Positions 43,621 to 56,800 of a stretch of 64,000 nt of DNA are shown here, one piece after another. Within the stretch, counting starts at the first letter, position 1. Each line of letters begins with the position of its first letter. The notes under the pieces were generated by a model. The model worked only from the letters and a program-made list of their open reading frames with translations. It was not told the DNA's origin and searched no databases. Source of the DNA: Clytia hemisphaerica (lineage: Eukaryota > Cnidaria > Hydrozoa > Leptothecata > Clytiidae); assembly GCA_902728285.1 (NCBI GenBank), contig CACVBU010001106.1:200300-264299 (forward strand). The letters are read 5' to 3'. The position numbers and the translations under genes were made by a program.

Positions 43621-45600
43621 TTCAGAGCGTGGGGCCTGAACGCTTAAGTACTGTGTTTAATACAATTGAATCAAACAGATGTAATCGAACACAGTCAGGG
43701 CTTTCTTTCACTTTATCGATATTGCGCGATCGGCAGTGTGCGCTAAATTATTTTTGTTTCACTTTCGATTTCAAGCAAAGGTCTTAGCAACAGGGCGCGC
43801 GTACATAGCAACGGGGCTGGGTAGAAAAATCTAAACTTAGAATTTGAAAAAAATACCGATCATCCTATAGAGCACTAAAAATTACCCCCTTTCTATGTTT
43901 AGTTTGTTCTACCTTGGATTATAACTGAAAATATCTTCAAATAATCTTTGTCCGCTATCAGCCTGCGCAGTAATCTTTGCCCCGCTTCAATTCTTGATAA
44001 TGAATAAGAGAGGTGCGCTTTGCTAAGCCATGCTCGCGGGCGGTAAATTTATGTTTACTTATTTTGTATATTTTAGTGGTATTTATCCAATGAAAAGGAT
44101 ATTGACAAAATATGCACGGCATTGATTATGACATCATTAAATATGTCAATGTCGATTCAACGCCTGTTAAAGAAAATAATTTGTAAATAGTTCTTTTTAT
44201 CGTGAAATTTAGAAATACAAACAAAAAAAGAATCAAATTTAACATTTGTTTCCTATCTAGATTATATAAGCGTTAGAATACGGTAAATTTTCAAGAAAAA
44301 TATTTCGGAATGGTGGTATATACGTCCAATCGCGCCCACGGGAAAGTTCCAATTTTTAATTATCGGGAAATCAGGGAAACGGGTTCACCACATGGATAAA
44401 AAACTTGACAGAAGGTTTTCAGCCAGATTTATTCAGATACAGCTATAAGAGGTTCATTACTTGTGGATTTTAAAACCTACATAACCAAAAACGAAAGTTG
44501 TTGGGAAGGAAAGAGTAAACGCAAGACAGAAGGTTTGTTTGTATTGATCAGGTATGTTTTTATTCTATCCGAACTAATGTTATAAAAGACCAAGGAGGCC
44601 CTGACTGATCGAACGGTAAATCCTTGGTATTAGTGTGAGTGACATCAAACGTTCCATCGTGTTCCACTACAGATTTTTTTATACTTCAATTTAAAAGCCT
44701 ACTTGGTGCGTGTATTTTTTAATACGTCGTTCATTAACTCAAATCAAATGACTTTGGAGGTCGGTGAAATGGTGACCAAATTGCCGTCCCATGTTTTGTC
44801 AGATAGTCCCAAGTTAGAACAATCACAACAGAGGAGGGACCACAGACTTTATTTTGGATAGATAAATATCCAGGTACAATCATGGAAGTATAAAGAAAAA
44901 CAGGAATCTTTTGGTAATTGGTTGTTAAAGTCTTTTGATTTCTGTCGTCCGATGAAATACAACTTTTTAGTAGAACTAAAGATTGCTCTAAAAATTCTTA
45001 CTATCAGTATTGAAGGTTTCTAGCCTTCTGCTATACGAAAATTAAATAAAACTTCGTCCAGGAAACAAGTTTATGTTCAATATTGTTATCCGTTAAATTT
45101 TGTTTTGAAAAGATATTTTCTCAAGCCAGAAAATGAAAAGTTCTTTATAAGCACACACGATTTCAAACTCAATTTGTAGTGGCTGGAGAATTTTGGAGGA
45201 AAGTATCAAGCAATAGAGTTCACCTTAAAGAAAACATTGATCGAAAAATCTTATCATTAGATGAAGGATTGCTAAGTTTACAAGCCTTTTTTTAGTCTTT
45301 CTTGAATTGATGTCAGAAACAATGAATCTCGTCAGATCTAATTTCTAAAGCTTAAATGAGCCAATAAGATTTCCCTTATGGATTTAAATAAGCTCATTAA
45401 AAATATACGATATATGAGATTATGAGCATGCATACATCGTAACTTTTTTAATCGTAGGGCAAGCTTGGTTGCAATAGCATACATCTCCTGTTTCTTTATA
45501 CCTCCATGGTACAATAAACCTCAAGTTCGGGAACTATCGAAATGGTAATCCCGTCCCATGATAAAGTTTTTTGCAGGTGAGGGAAGATTATGAGGATTTA
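43621..45600. other. Intergenic stretch; dispersed repeat copy at 44747
   Basis: No exon supported. Contains the second copy of the 33254 repeat (44747-44820) and a GC-richer stretch near 43720-43815 with TTATCGATA and AGCAACGGG words. Otherwise AT-rich. Confidence 0.4.
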
Positions 45601-45770
45601 ATATCATCGAACTAATCAAACTTTTTAATGATCAAACTAATCAAACTCCTATTGGTGCAAAAAAATGTGAGTGTTTGATTAGGTTTGATTAATTTCTTTA
45701 ATCGAACTTTAATCGTTCAATTGATTTCAATTAGTTCGATTGTTTGATTGGTTAGACAAGTTGGATTGAT
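45601..45770. mobile_element. ~170-bp foldback, third member of the ATCAAAC family
   Basis: Words ATCGAACTAATCAAAC on the left are mirrored by GTTCGATT/GTTTGATT on the right, around a short centre. Confidence 0.6.
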
Positions 45771-46304
45771 CAGGTCCGGCCTATTATAGGGTGGAAAGGG
45801 CAAAATTTTCCCCTCTGGTTTTTAAAAACCAAACTAATTTTATTTGAAAGTCCTTACCTTTGTGAGAAAAATGTGGAGTCATTTATTAATATTGGTTAAG
45901 TATTTCCAAAGTTATTCCATATTCAAAACACAAAAAATCACCTTTCCAAAGAATCATCTGCTTATCACGCGCCAGCAAGAAATAATTTTTCGAAAGCACC
46001 AAAAATGGTGGATGAAATCCACCTTAAATCGACCCTTTTTAGTCAACACGTGGAGTTTTGCTGGCGCGGTCTGAGAATGATGATGGCCTGATGATGACTG
46101 TTAAACTTAAACTTAGCTTATCACTAATGAGCTGGAAATGATAGCTAAAAACTAATTTTAGTACTAGAAAGATGGTGTATGTTGCTTACATGAAAAAATC
46201 CGCAACCTTGTCAAAAAATTGCAATTTCTTCTTTTTCTCAACATCCAGATGGTCTGTAGATTTTCAAGTAAAGCAGCATGTGATAGATTGCAGCCTAATC
46301 TTAC

Positions 46305-46364
46305 CCTTGGTTTACTAAAAAAACCGCGATTCAAAAGACGAACCAGCTCATTAGCGTCAGCCAT
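46305..46364 (-). other. Possible first coding exon of an unrecognised minus-strand gene
   Basis: ATG at 46364 opens 20 codons (MADANELVRLLNRGFFSKPR) to a good donor AAGG|GTAAGA in phase 0. Codons look natural but no following exon was found at lower coordinates. Low confidence. Confidence 0.25.
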
Positions 46365-46660
46365 TTGTTTTCATATGGGTCAAGAATTTTCCGGTGCCAT
46401 AAGTCAGCGCCAAGTCATGTTTTCACCTTGACGTTGAAAAACATCAATATCTTTGGAAAGAAAAGAGATATTTAGATGCATTTTTAAGAATCTGTTTCCC
46501 TGATAATTTCTAATTGAATTAAAAAAAAAGTGAAAAGATTAGACTCATTTAAAGGTAACGGCAAGTGCACACCATACCTATTATTCCTATCTTTGAAGAA
46601 GGGAAGTCACACTAGCATCCCGCTAAAATGTGTATCAAAGATTAATGCTTCAAAATCGAA

Positions 46661-46712
46661 CTTGTGAGTCAAGTAAACGATATAGCGCTTTATCGTTTAC
46701 TTGACTCACAAG
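46661..46712. other. Perfect 22-bp-stem hairpin
   Basis: CTTGTGAGTCAAGTAAACGA plus TA pairs without mismatch with its inverse across an 8-nt loop (TAGCGCTT). It stands alone in AT-rich DNA. It could be a recent microMITE, a small hairpin RNA or a cruciform site. Confidence 0.8.
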
Positions 46713-47882
46713 CAAAAAAATGTGCTCCAAATTTTCTAAAGGGATTCATGGAAAAATAACCCCGCCCTTTTTAATGAAATTAACATTTTCAATGAGAAAT
46801 TCCTTAAAATTTGAGCTATTAGTTGAGGGCATTTTGTAAAATTGTTCTATTGTTTTGGTCAAAGCACTTGTTATACATTTCTGGAAAGCTAAGGGGTAGG
46901 GGAATCAAAATTACTTAGGTTCCAATTTTTTTTTGGATATTTTGGTGTGATTTTTGGACAAATATGATGGTCTCAGGCAAAAATCATAGGGTCAAAAATT
47001 AATGAAAATCTTAGCTTGGGAAGACGAAGACCTGTTGTATATTTTTGAAAAGCTCTCAAAAAATTAAGATTAGAGATATATTGCAAGTATAGTTGATATC
47101 TGTAACTAACTCGAGATATTAACCCTTAAAAACATTGTTTTTCAGCCAGAGTCCAGTTTTTGCGCTTTTTGAGAGCTTTCCAAAAATGTACAGCAGTTCT
47201 ATGTTTCTCATGCTGACACGAGACGACCTTTTAGCAAAAGGACTATCTTAGAAAGATCATATTTCCAGAAAAGCTATCTTTTGTGTCAAATCGTTTTGAA
47301 AAGTCTTTTTTAAACACCTTACCCTATTTCACAGCATCTCATAAAGGTCTGACTGTTTTAGTAAGATGATTTTAGAAATTTAAAGTTCATAAATTTTGAT
47401 ACACTTATTTTGTGTTTAATCTTTAATCTTTTTTTCAACAGAAAAGTTTTAACAATAAATAAAGATCTTCTAGATATGTTTGTTAATAAGTATCAATCAG
47501 AGAAAAATTAGAATTTGATTGCAGAGGACTGTATAGTGGATAAAATTTTGACTTATGACAGATGTCATAAATGTATCGTCATGAGATAGGTATTTGAAGT
47601 CTGCTTTTCTTTCTTTATAGCAGTTGTCCTCTGTAAACAAAAAATGACAGCTTTGTGGTTTCACTATTAATCAACTTCACATAACTTTTGTAGCAATCAA
47701 GTTTTGATATGGTAAATGGTTGTCTGATTTATCAATTAATGAAATATGAATGATTCTCTTTCTCTTTAGATTTAAAATACAGAATGGCAGTAAAATAAAG
47801 GGAAACAGAACATTACACAACACTTTTTGTTTACTTATTAAGAGTTTATTTGGTTTATATTCATCCTTGAAAAGACTTTGTA
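46713..47882. other. Upstream region of prominin with one inverted repeat
   Basis: Arms of ~32 bp at 47031-47063 and 47163-47195 share AAAGCTCTCAAAAA in inverted orientation. No gene recognised; the prominin promoter is presumably close to 47883. No clear TATA box. Confidence 0.45.
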
Positions 47883-50800
47883 ATGGATACAGCTTTTTTG
47901 ACTTGTTGTATTTTATTGTTATCACAATGTTCGTTTATATTTGGAGCTCGATGCAACAAACAGTTGATACCTGATCAAAACAAGAATATAAAATTTGAGG
48001 ATTTAAATGGAGATATCGAACCCACAAAACTTTCAACAGAATATGACGCAGCAGGTTTACAACCTCTTTTTAATTTGGCAAACTCTTTTATGAATACAGT
48101 ACAAGGAGAGAAATTATCTGAAGAATTCAAAGGATGTATGTATACATGTTTTTTTTATTTTTCACTTAACTGATATTTCTGATTCTTTAAGCCCCTTTTA
48201 AAAAAACATGTGGTTATCATTTTGATACAACGTGAGATATGAGAAAATGTTTATGAATGCATTTTGTTAGGAAATTGCTAATGTTGCATTATTGTTGATT
48301 ATTGTTGATAATGATTAACAGAAATGACTTTTATAATATGCTATTCAAGCTTTTTCACAAGCAAGGGAAACATAGACAACCAAATGAAAACTTATTTCTG
48401 TGGAAGTCTTCTCCTCCAAAGGAGTAATTTCCTACAACAGGGCAAATATGGAATTTGAAAAAAAACACAGTTTCTTATCAAAAATTTATCAGGAGACCTG
48501 TGGCCACACTCTTTACACGAATATAATATTTCTTCAGTTGTCTATACAACTCTTTGCTATAGTCTTCCTCATCTGATATTTGTCATGCTTGTGTTAATAA
48601 TTGATGAATAAGAAACCTCAAGGATATTTCTTTTAACTTCCTCTTTCAATAATCTCGTTCACAAAACAATAATTTGTGCTAACTAGGAGGTTACTTTCAT
48701 TTTTTTCCTATATTCTGTTTCTTCTACTGATAAGATATGAAAAGAGACAGAAAAGAGCACAAAAAGCTCTCCCTAACTTCTTACACGTACAAATTCAAAT
48801 TATAAAACATGTCTAAACCTAACAAATAATAACACTGATCATGATCTTCTTTTTCAGTGAACTTTGATGACATCACCAATGATGAAAACAGAGATAAGGT
48901 ACACAGAGAATGCTAAATTAACTTTTTACTCTCTGTGGAAATATTTAACTTCTCAATCTTAACAAAAATAATTAAACTTAGAAATTGTTTCATATAGATG
49001 GCATCAGATAATATAAAAACTGAAATTCCACAATTCTGAACATTTAAAAATAAGTCTTTGTTTTTTGAACCTACCTCAGAGGTCCTTTGAATTAACTGCT
49101 GTGTTCTTCCGTTCGTCTGTTACCAGCTTTTCTCAAGATTGGCTCATTAGTTTTTTCTGATTTTTTGCACAATGATGCAAAATGGCAATATCTAAAATGG
49201 AACAGAGCTTGATTTTTGAAGAAAAAAATTTCTGGCCAAAATGTTGGAAATATGCTGGAAAACCAGTTTTTTGGCATTTTCTTGATATTTCATTATTAGT
49301 TATTCCCGATTTTTTGCACAAAGACGCATATTAGTAATGCCCATAACGTGGTCAATTCGGATTTTTGGGAAATTTTTTTTGCTATATAACTTTCATCACC
49401 AGGTAGGTCCATTCAGCATCTAGCTTGTTTTGCCTACTTGTAAGAGAAGTTACAACTACAAGGGTAATAACAATCTGCTATTTGCACAATTTTGTGACAA
49501 ACAGTCTACTTTCTTTTTATTGATTATCTTTAGCTCATCAAATATGAAACTCCAGTTGCTATCGCCGCTGGCTTTGGAGTCTTGTTCATGCTTGTTATGC
49601 CTTTTGTTGGCTTGTTCTTTTGTTGTTGCCGATGCTGTGGCAAGTGTGGTGGTAAAAGATATCAAAGTCAGAAAGCGGCAGATAGACATTCTTGTTGTGT
49701 TATTATGACCGTGATTTTGTTCATCATTTCTGTTATGATGCTGTAAGTAGCCAACTAATTCTAACACTGGATCGTTAAACCTATTCCACAAAGACATTTG
49801 CATGATAATTTACTCTAGTTAATACTTTGATAAACAATTTATCTTTCCATTTTCCAGGTGTGGTTGTATGTTCATGTTTGTAACAAACAGCCGAACACAT
49901 GAAACTGCCCAAGATTTAAGCTCCACCTACAACAAGGCTGTGGATTCAGTCGTTGGTGTTGTCAATTCTACAAAAAATGTATGTACAAAATCTTATTCTT
50001 ATTTTCTCTTGCTCTAGCTTTGACCCTTGAAATACATTTAAATACTTCAGATGGACATGTTTTTTAATTGTTTCGTTTTTAGGGGTCTTGGGAAATCATC
50101 ATTCATTTCTAATATAATGAATAATGAACTAAAATTATGCCCTGATGATGGTTGCGTGGAAAAGATAAACTTTAAAACTTTAAAAGAATTTTTTCTAAAG
50201 CTTAAATCTGTCATGACTTATGCTTCAACAAAGTGCGGTCCAAAAATGAGCCAATACTTAGCATTTTAGTAGGAGCAAATACTTAGCATTTGGATTTAGA
50301 GGCTTGTATCTCTCTCAATTTTTCTGCTATGACTCTAATACTTTGCACATGCCTTTTTATACCTTATAAGATCAATATACCAACATAAGCAATCACTAAA
50401 AATGGTTGTATGGTCCCATTATGAGCATGTTTTTAGCATTGGGTGTGACTTTTTTTAATCCACCAGCACAGTTAAGATAAACACAAAAGAACTATGATAT
50501 TGATATTATGCATACTTGAGGCATTCAAAAAGATAGAAAAACCAAATTTGGCCGATATAACGCATTCCAGGGTCCTTTTATGAGCAAAAATTTAGCATTG
50601 ACTGGACTTAGAGTTCTTGAAGGCCATGTCTTTTGCTAAAATTTGAAAAACCTGAAGGTTATTGTTATTTCATAGCTCATTCTAGGTGCTATTTGATGCT
50701 TGGATCATCCACGAAGCTTAAAAAGTTTTTTCTGTGATCTTTGTCATAGTTAAAAATGGACCAAAAACGAGCAGTATTTTAGCATTTTAACGGAAAATGT

Positions 50801-53800
50801 TAAATATTTGCTCGATTCTGGACCCTGAAAAGCTTTTGAACATCAAATAAGTTATCATTAATGTTTGATACACAATTGAACAGAACTTCATGAGGTTATT
50901 TTATGTTCCTAGGTCTCAAAATGAGCTGAATTTAGCAAAAATTAGACTAGGTGTAAAGTTAATTTTAGTAAGAGAAGCAGAATAAATTGCAGTTTTTCCA
51001 GTGGAAAATGCTAAATTTAGCTCCAAACGGGCCCTTTAACAGCTCAAATGTTTTATTGGTGTTAATAAATTGATTATTAAACTACTTCAAAGGAAGTTAT
51101 GAAGGTTTTACACCCACTCCAGCCTTTTAGTTAGGTGTTTAGAAACATACTAGTAATTCTGCTGCAGTATTTTTAGTGGAAAAATGCTAAATTTAGCTCC
51201 AAACGGGCCCTTTAACAGCTCAAGTGTTATATTGGTGTTAATAACTTGATTATTCAACTATTTCAAAAGAAGTTATGGAAGTCTTATACCCAATCAAGCC
51301 TTTTACTTTGGTGTTTTGGCACTTATTGTCAATGGGGAAATAGGTGCTAAAAAAGTGCTCTAAAAAGGGCCCCACAATAGGAAAATGTGGGCCTTTTAAC
51401 AATAGGCTGCTTTAATTGCCATCCCTCTATGAGAATCATTGGTCAGATAGACAACTTCCTGGGTTTTTAGCTCTGATTTAGATCATTTTCCGAAACACAT
51501 ACAAATGCTAAAATTTGCTCCTAACTTGCCCCTACAACAGCTAGAGTTTTGGGAAAAGAACTTTTTGGGGTCCTATCATCACTACTAACATCCTGTGAAA
51601 ATTTCGGACCTCCAAGTTACCCCAATCAAAATTTAGCTTTTTTGAAAATGCCAAAAACGAAACAATTAAAAAACATGTCCAGATAAGCTATCCAGATAAT
51701 GTATCAAAAATTGGATGATTTTACTTTTAGGTTCTGGAATATGATATAGCTGGGGAGTTTGTGCCATGTCTTTTAGATGCTATCAAACATGAGCTTGGTC
51801 CTTATGGTATCAGATCAAATTTTGGTGATCCCTTACAGAAATTCATCAGTGATAATGTAACTGCTGCTTTAGATACTGCAGATGATATGGCAAAAAGTAA
51901 TCATTCATATTTTAATTTGTGTTCTTTTATGCATTAGTTTTTGAATATCTCTTTTACAGCTGTATAGTAATTCAGGAGCTAAAAATAAGTAGACTCAAAT
52001 TTACCAAGAAATGCAGAGAAATGTTTTTCAACTTTCCTGTGTCCATAGTTCAAAGAATTTTGTCATTCATTTTTCAGGGGTGGATACTTTAAAGGTAGAT
52101 CTTGATGCTATAAAAGCAAAAAGTGATGATCTTAAAAGTGATGGATCAAGCCTGAACAACAACTTGACGACTATAAGGGACACTGACCTTGAAAATGCAA
52201 AAATTGGATGTGGAGGTGAACCACAATGTGTGGCTTTGATTGATGGCTTTAAGAACAAAATTACAATGGAAGTGAATTTTGACAACCTGCCTGATATTCA
52301 GTCTTCTATTGATGAAGTTGATGAAGCTGTCTCTCTAAATATTTCAGAACAAGTACAAGTTGTAAGTATATATATTGTTTGATCTTGCATTGAAATTGTG
52401 GATAATTCCTCTTCAGTCACACCCTGCATGAATTTATTCCTGGAATGACGTGGCCATCATACAAATATTAAGCAGTGATTGGACAAAGTTGAATCCATTG
52501 TGTAAAAATATTGGGCATAGTTTTTTTCAAAACTGTTATTTTTACTTTGTGACATAACGCCAAAAAAATGCTCAATTTTCATCAAAATCATTGTGTGACG
52601 TCAATTTTGGAAATAGAAAGCTTCCACGGAAGCTAAATATTCGAAAATATTGGAAGTAAAGACCCAATCAAATGTCACTATTCACTTGCGTCAGATAATA
52701 CACAATATGATTGTAGACTACAATTTCAACCGAAAAATGGGTGAAATTTTATAATTCAATGACCTGCCTTTTCTTTAGATGGCATTGAGCCATTCCATTT
52801 CATATCCATACAGGGGGTGGACAACTTTTTCCAGGGGGTAATCAGAGAAGAATTTCCAGGGGTATAAAGGAGTATTTTCATTTTTTCCAGGGGGTAAAAG
52901 GTTGTTTTGGTTCTTCCACCTTCACTTTTAAGGTTCTTTTGCAAACTTTGCAAGGTTCTATTTGCCTTGAAAAGGTTCATCCACCCCCTTTGATGGACCA
53001 GCCCATTGTTTTCAGTATATACAATATGTGTACTTCAGTTGAAACCAACATATTCAATTTTGACATTACAATGTCTTGGAAGAGACGTACTTAATGGAAT
53101 TCAAAGCCAGGTCCATCTTTACGAGTCAAAGTTTTAAGAGAAGACGAGCTTGATCTTCAAATCAGATATTGCACTTGATTGCAGTCAGTGATAAAGATTT
53201 TTGAAAAGAGTAGCTATTCTATCATTAAAGTTTGAAAGAAATTGTGTGACTGCATCTTTCTTGAAATATGCCCATCTCACCGAATCCTTTTGAAAAAATA
53301 GCATGCTTTAAAAAGGGGTGTTAGATTTATACATTTAGAAGATTTTTTATGAATTGCTTGGTTTTACAAATTATGAAAAATACCTTTAGAAATTATTTCC
53401 CTCTAACACATGACAAATATTCATTGAAATCTTAAGTTTTTGAAAATCTTAAAAATAATTTGTATCAAAAATGTCAAAAAGGACCCAATTTGATAAAGAG
53501 TTTTTTCGTAGTTTTATTCTTTTCCAAAATTGAATTTAAAAGCTTCATAGGCTGGACTCATAAAAGTGTTGGTCACGTGACCCTTGATTTTGGAGGTGGT
53601 TTGGTCGGTCAGAAAAGTTTTGATTATATAATCACAAATTATAGTTACGATTGCAATCCCATTTCTCACTTTTTCAGGGAAGAAAAACTTTGAAGGATAT
53701 CCCAACAACCGTTCAAACTAAAGCTCAATCAAGTGTAGACTGTAAGCTATTCATTTTCACAGAATGGTTCATTCTTGTACACATTTCGTTGCTTTTTGCT

Positions 53801-56800
53801 TTACTCTTTGTTTATACTCTACCAAAAAATGAAAGGTCTTTAGATTTTTATATATATGTAGGTTTTTCACCATAAATATCCTCAATATATTTGACCAAAA
53901 CAGTAAAACATGGGCTCAATGTGTTTGTGTTTTGAAGAAATTGATAAAAGTTTTTTATTTTGTAGCGGTTCTCAGTTCAATAAATGATATTCAAGGAGAG
54001 CTGGACAAAGAAGTCAACAATATTGTGAAGAGTCTTGATGATGTAAGAATACCCTTTGTTTATCCTGGCAATTCTTTTAATGTCTGATTTCTGGAAAAGA
54101 TTTTCGATGAAACTTTAACTCAAGTTAAAAAATGACAATTGTGTCATATCAGAATTAGATTTATTTACTTAATAGCATTTTTTTCCAGGCCATCACAACT
54201 CAAGAAGCAAAATACAAAGACTATGCAAAATATTTTGATCAATCAAATGAGAACTTCAAATATGAAAATTACAGGTAGATTTGTTATGTTCAAATTAATG
54301 GCCACTGTTTTTAGATTTCAATCACAATTGAATGCTATCAAATGGCGGGTCTCTTTGTGTTTCCATTCCAAAACTCTCAAGACAGAACATTTCTTAACTT
54401 GTCAACTCAGCACAATCTCTAGTTGTGTGTTAAACTCTGCAGCTTTTGTGTTGTTTATGCAACTATTCCAATTATTTTTGCAGTTTCACCGCTTAATTAT
54501 TCTACCAGAATTTGCAATTCTTGGGATAAGATCCGACCACAGGGTCTCAAAACATATCACCCTAAGATTAATATACAATGATAATTTTTTAAGGATAATT
54601 CTACAAGGATCTAGTCGTAATTATAATCATCACACCTTTGACGGACAGAGTGTTATTTAGAGGGCTCGTATGAATAAAAATGATGACAAATTTTTGTTGA
54701 TTGTAGATACTACGCATATATTGGGTTGTCTGCTTTGATGGCATTTATTGTACTTTTGTTATTTGGTGGACTTGCTCTTGGAATATGTGGATACCATCGA
54801 GAAGATTCTCCGTCCAACAGAACAAAAAAGGCCACGTGTGGTGGCCATTGTCTTATGGCGTAAGAAATTCCATCATTTTGTCTTTTGTCGTTATGTACAG
54901 TATTATTTGAAATGCCTTTTGTTGGGTACCTTTTTGGGTACTTATTTTCGATGAATTTTTGGTCTAGAAGTAGGGGTTTGTTATATTTTGGAAAAATGGT
55001 GTTTTTTGTTTTGAAAATGAACAAAATAAATTTCTTTTTAGGTCTGTTGGATTCATGTTCATTTTCGCTTTCTTCTTGATGTTGTTTTGCACCATTTGGT
55101 ATGTGCTCGGCATCCATCTCCATTTTGTATGTCGAGACTTGAAAGATGCAACCTTACTGGACACAATACTCTCCGACCAAATGAATTTGAAACTTGAAGA
55201 TAATAGACCTGAAGTATCTGTTCAAAACACTTTGAACAATTGTAGAAAGAACCTTCCATTATATAAAGCTCTTGGTGGAGAAACTGTTTTCAATATTACA
55301 TCCAAATTCAACTTCAGAACTGTAAGATTTCATTCTTAATTAAGTCCTATATATTAATTCTTATTTGAATGATGGTTATTCTTTTCATATCTCATTCTAT
55401 TTTTATAGCTAGCAGACGATATTGATTCAAAGCTAGATGGTATTTCCATTGACTTGACCGATCAAGTTCTGGTCACACAAGACGTCCAGGATGCTTTGAA
55501 AAATTTGAAGACCAATGACGTTAGCTCCATCAATTTCACAGAATTCTTTGCCATTGTAAGTCTTTGTCTACCAATCATAGGGAATGTTTTGTCACAATGA
55601 AAAAATAGCAATAGTAGAGCTGGATTTAAAGTTCAGTCATGTAAAAATTATCACAGAACTTTTTATTTGAATTATTGATACTGCGAAATGCGTTTTAGCC
55701 TTGAAATACATTCTTGTAATTTTACTTGCAATTTCAGCTTGACGAATCCATCACTAAATTCAACCTGACAGAAGTCGCCAATAATGTGACTGCTGCTGCT
55801 CAGAGTCTTAACGCTACGAAACCGGTATGTTCAAAGACTAAAATTTTCTATAATAAATTGTGTTAGTTTTATAACATCAAAGTGTTGAGTCTGAACGATT
55901 TCATGTTGTAATTCAATTTTCCTTCTTTCTCTTTTTCAAAGAGTACATCCAATGAATTACTTGCCATTGCCACCAAATTGAAGACTCTTGATTCATTAAC
56001 CATCCCAAACATCATCTCCAAAGCTGTAAGCAGTACTATTTCATGTTTTCATTCACACTGAATAAACTTTTCTTATACTACCGGTAGGTTGTGACATGAA
56101 AACCTAGTAAGGTGTTCCAAAATATCAAATGTTTAAATGTGATGTCTAATTTCTTTTTCACACTGAGTGATTATATTTCATATTTCAAAGATCTTTGTTT
56201 TGAATTTTCATATTTTATTTACAGAATGCAATCAAACCTGACGTCACAAAGGTTCAAAACCTGGCTGTCACTCTGCAGGTAAACCAATACCTTCATTATA
56301 CAGGGCAGCACTGATGTGCCCTAGCCATAAATATTACTTTATCGATTGAAAATTCACATGATAATATGTGTTTAGGCATTTCTCTAGACCACTGATTTGA
56401 TAGTGCGCTGTGGCTATTCCCAGTGCTAACTTTCACATTATCCACATTACCTCATCTTTTCTTCTCTTCAAGGATGACGCAAGTGTACTATTGGATCAAT
56501 TGCTTTCTTCCGAATCCTTCATTCAGACGAAAACTGCTGGTGAAGTTATTTCAGTAAGTGCTGCAAATTGAAAAATGTTTAGCTTTGAAACTCCCAAAGG
56601 ATTTATTTATTTAATGTTGTTCGATTGAATGATTTTTGATCCTTCCAGTTTGTCAACCTTTAATTACTTTATCTTCACTTTTTTTTCAGTTGGTTTCAAA
56701 ATTTGCAGCTCTCATTTTGGATTGGCTGATGGAAGGCACTGAGTTTTTGGTCAACCAGGTACTCCTTTATGGGCAGAAAACACCTTCAGCTATTTTTCTC

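Noticed and set aside
54710..55123. 137-codon open frame on the minus strand
   Set aside because: It is the antisense of prominin exons 10-11 (TM3 and TM4) and the intron between them.
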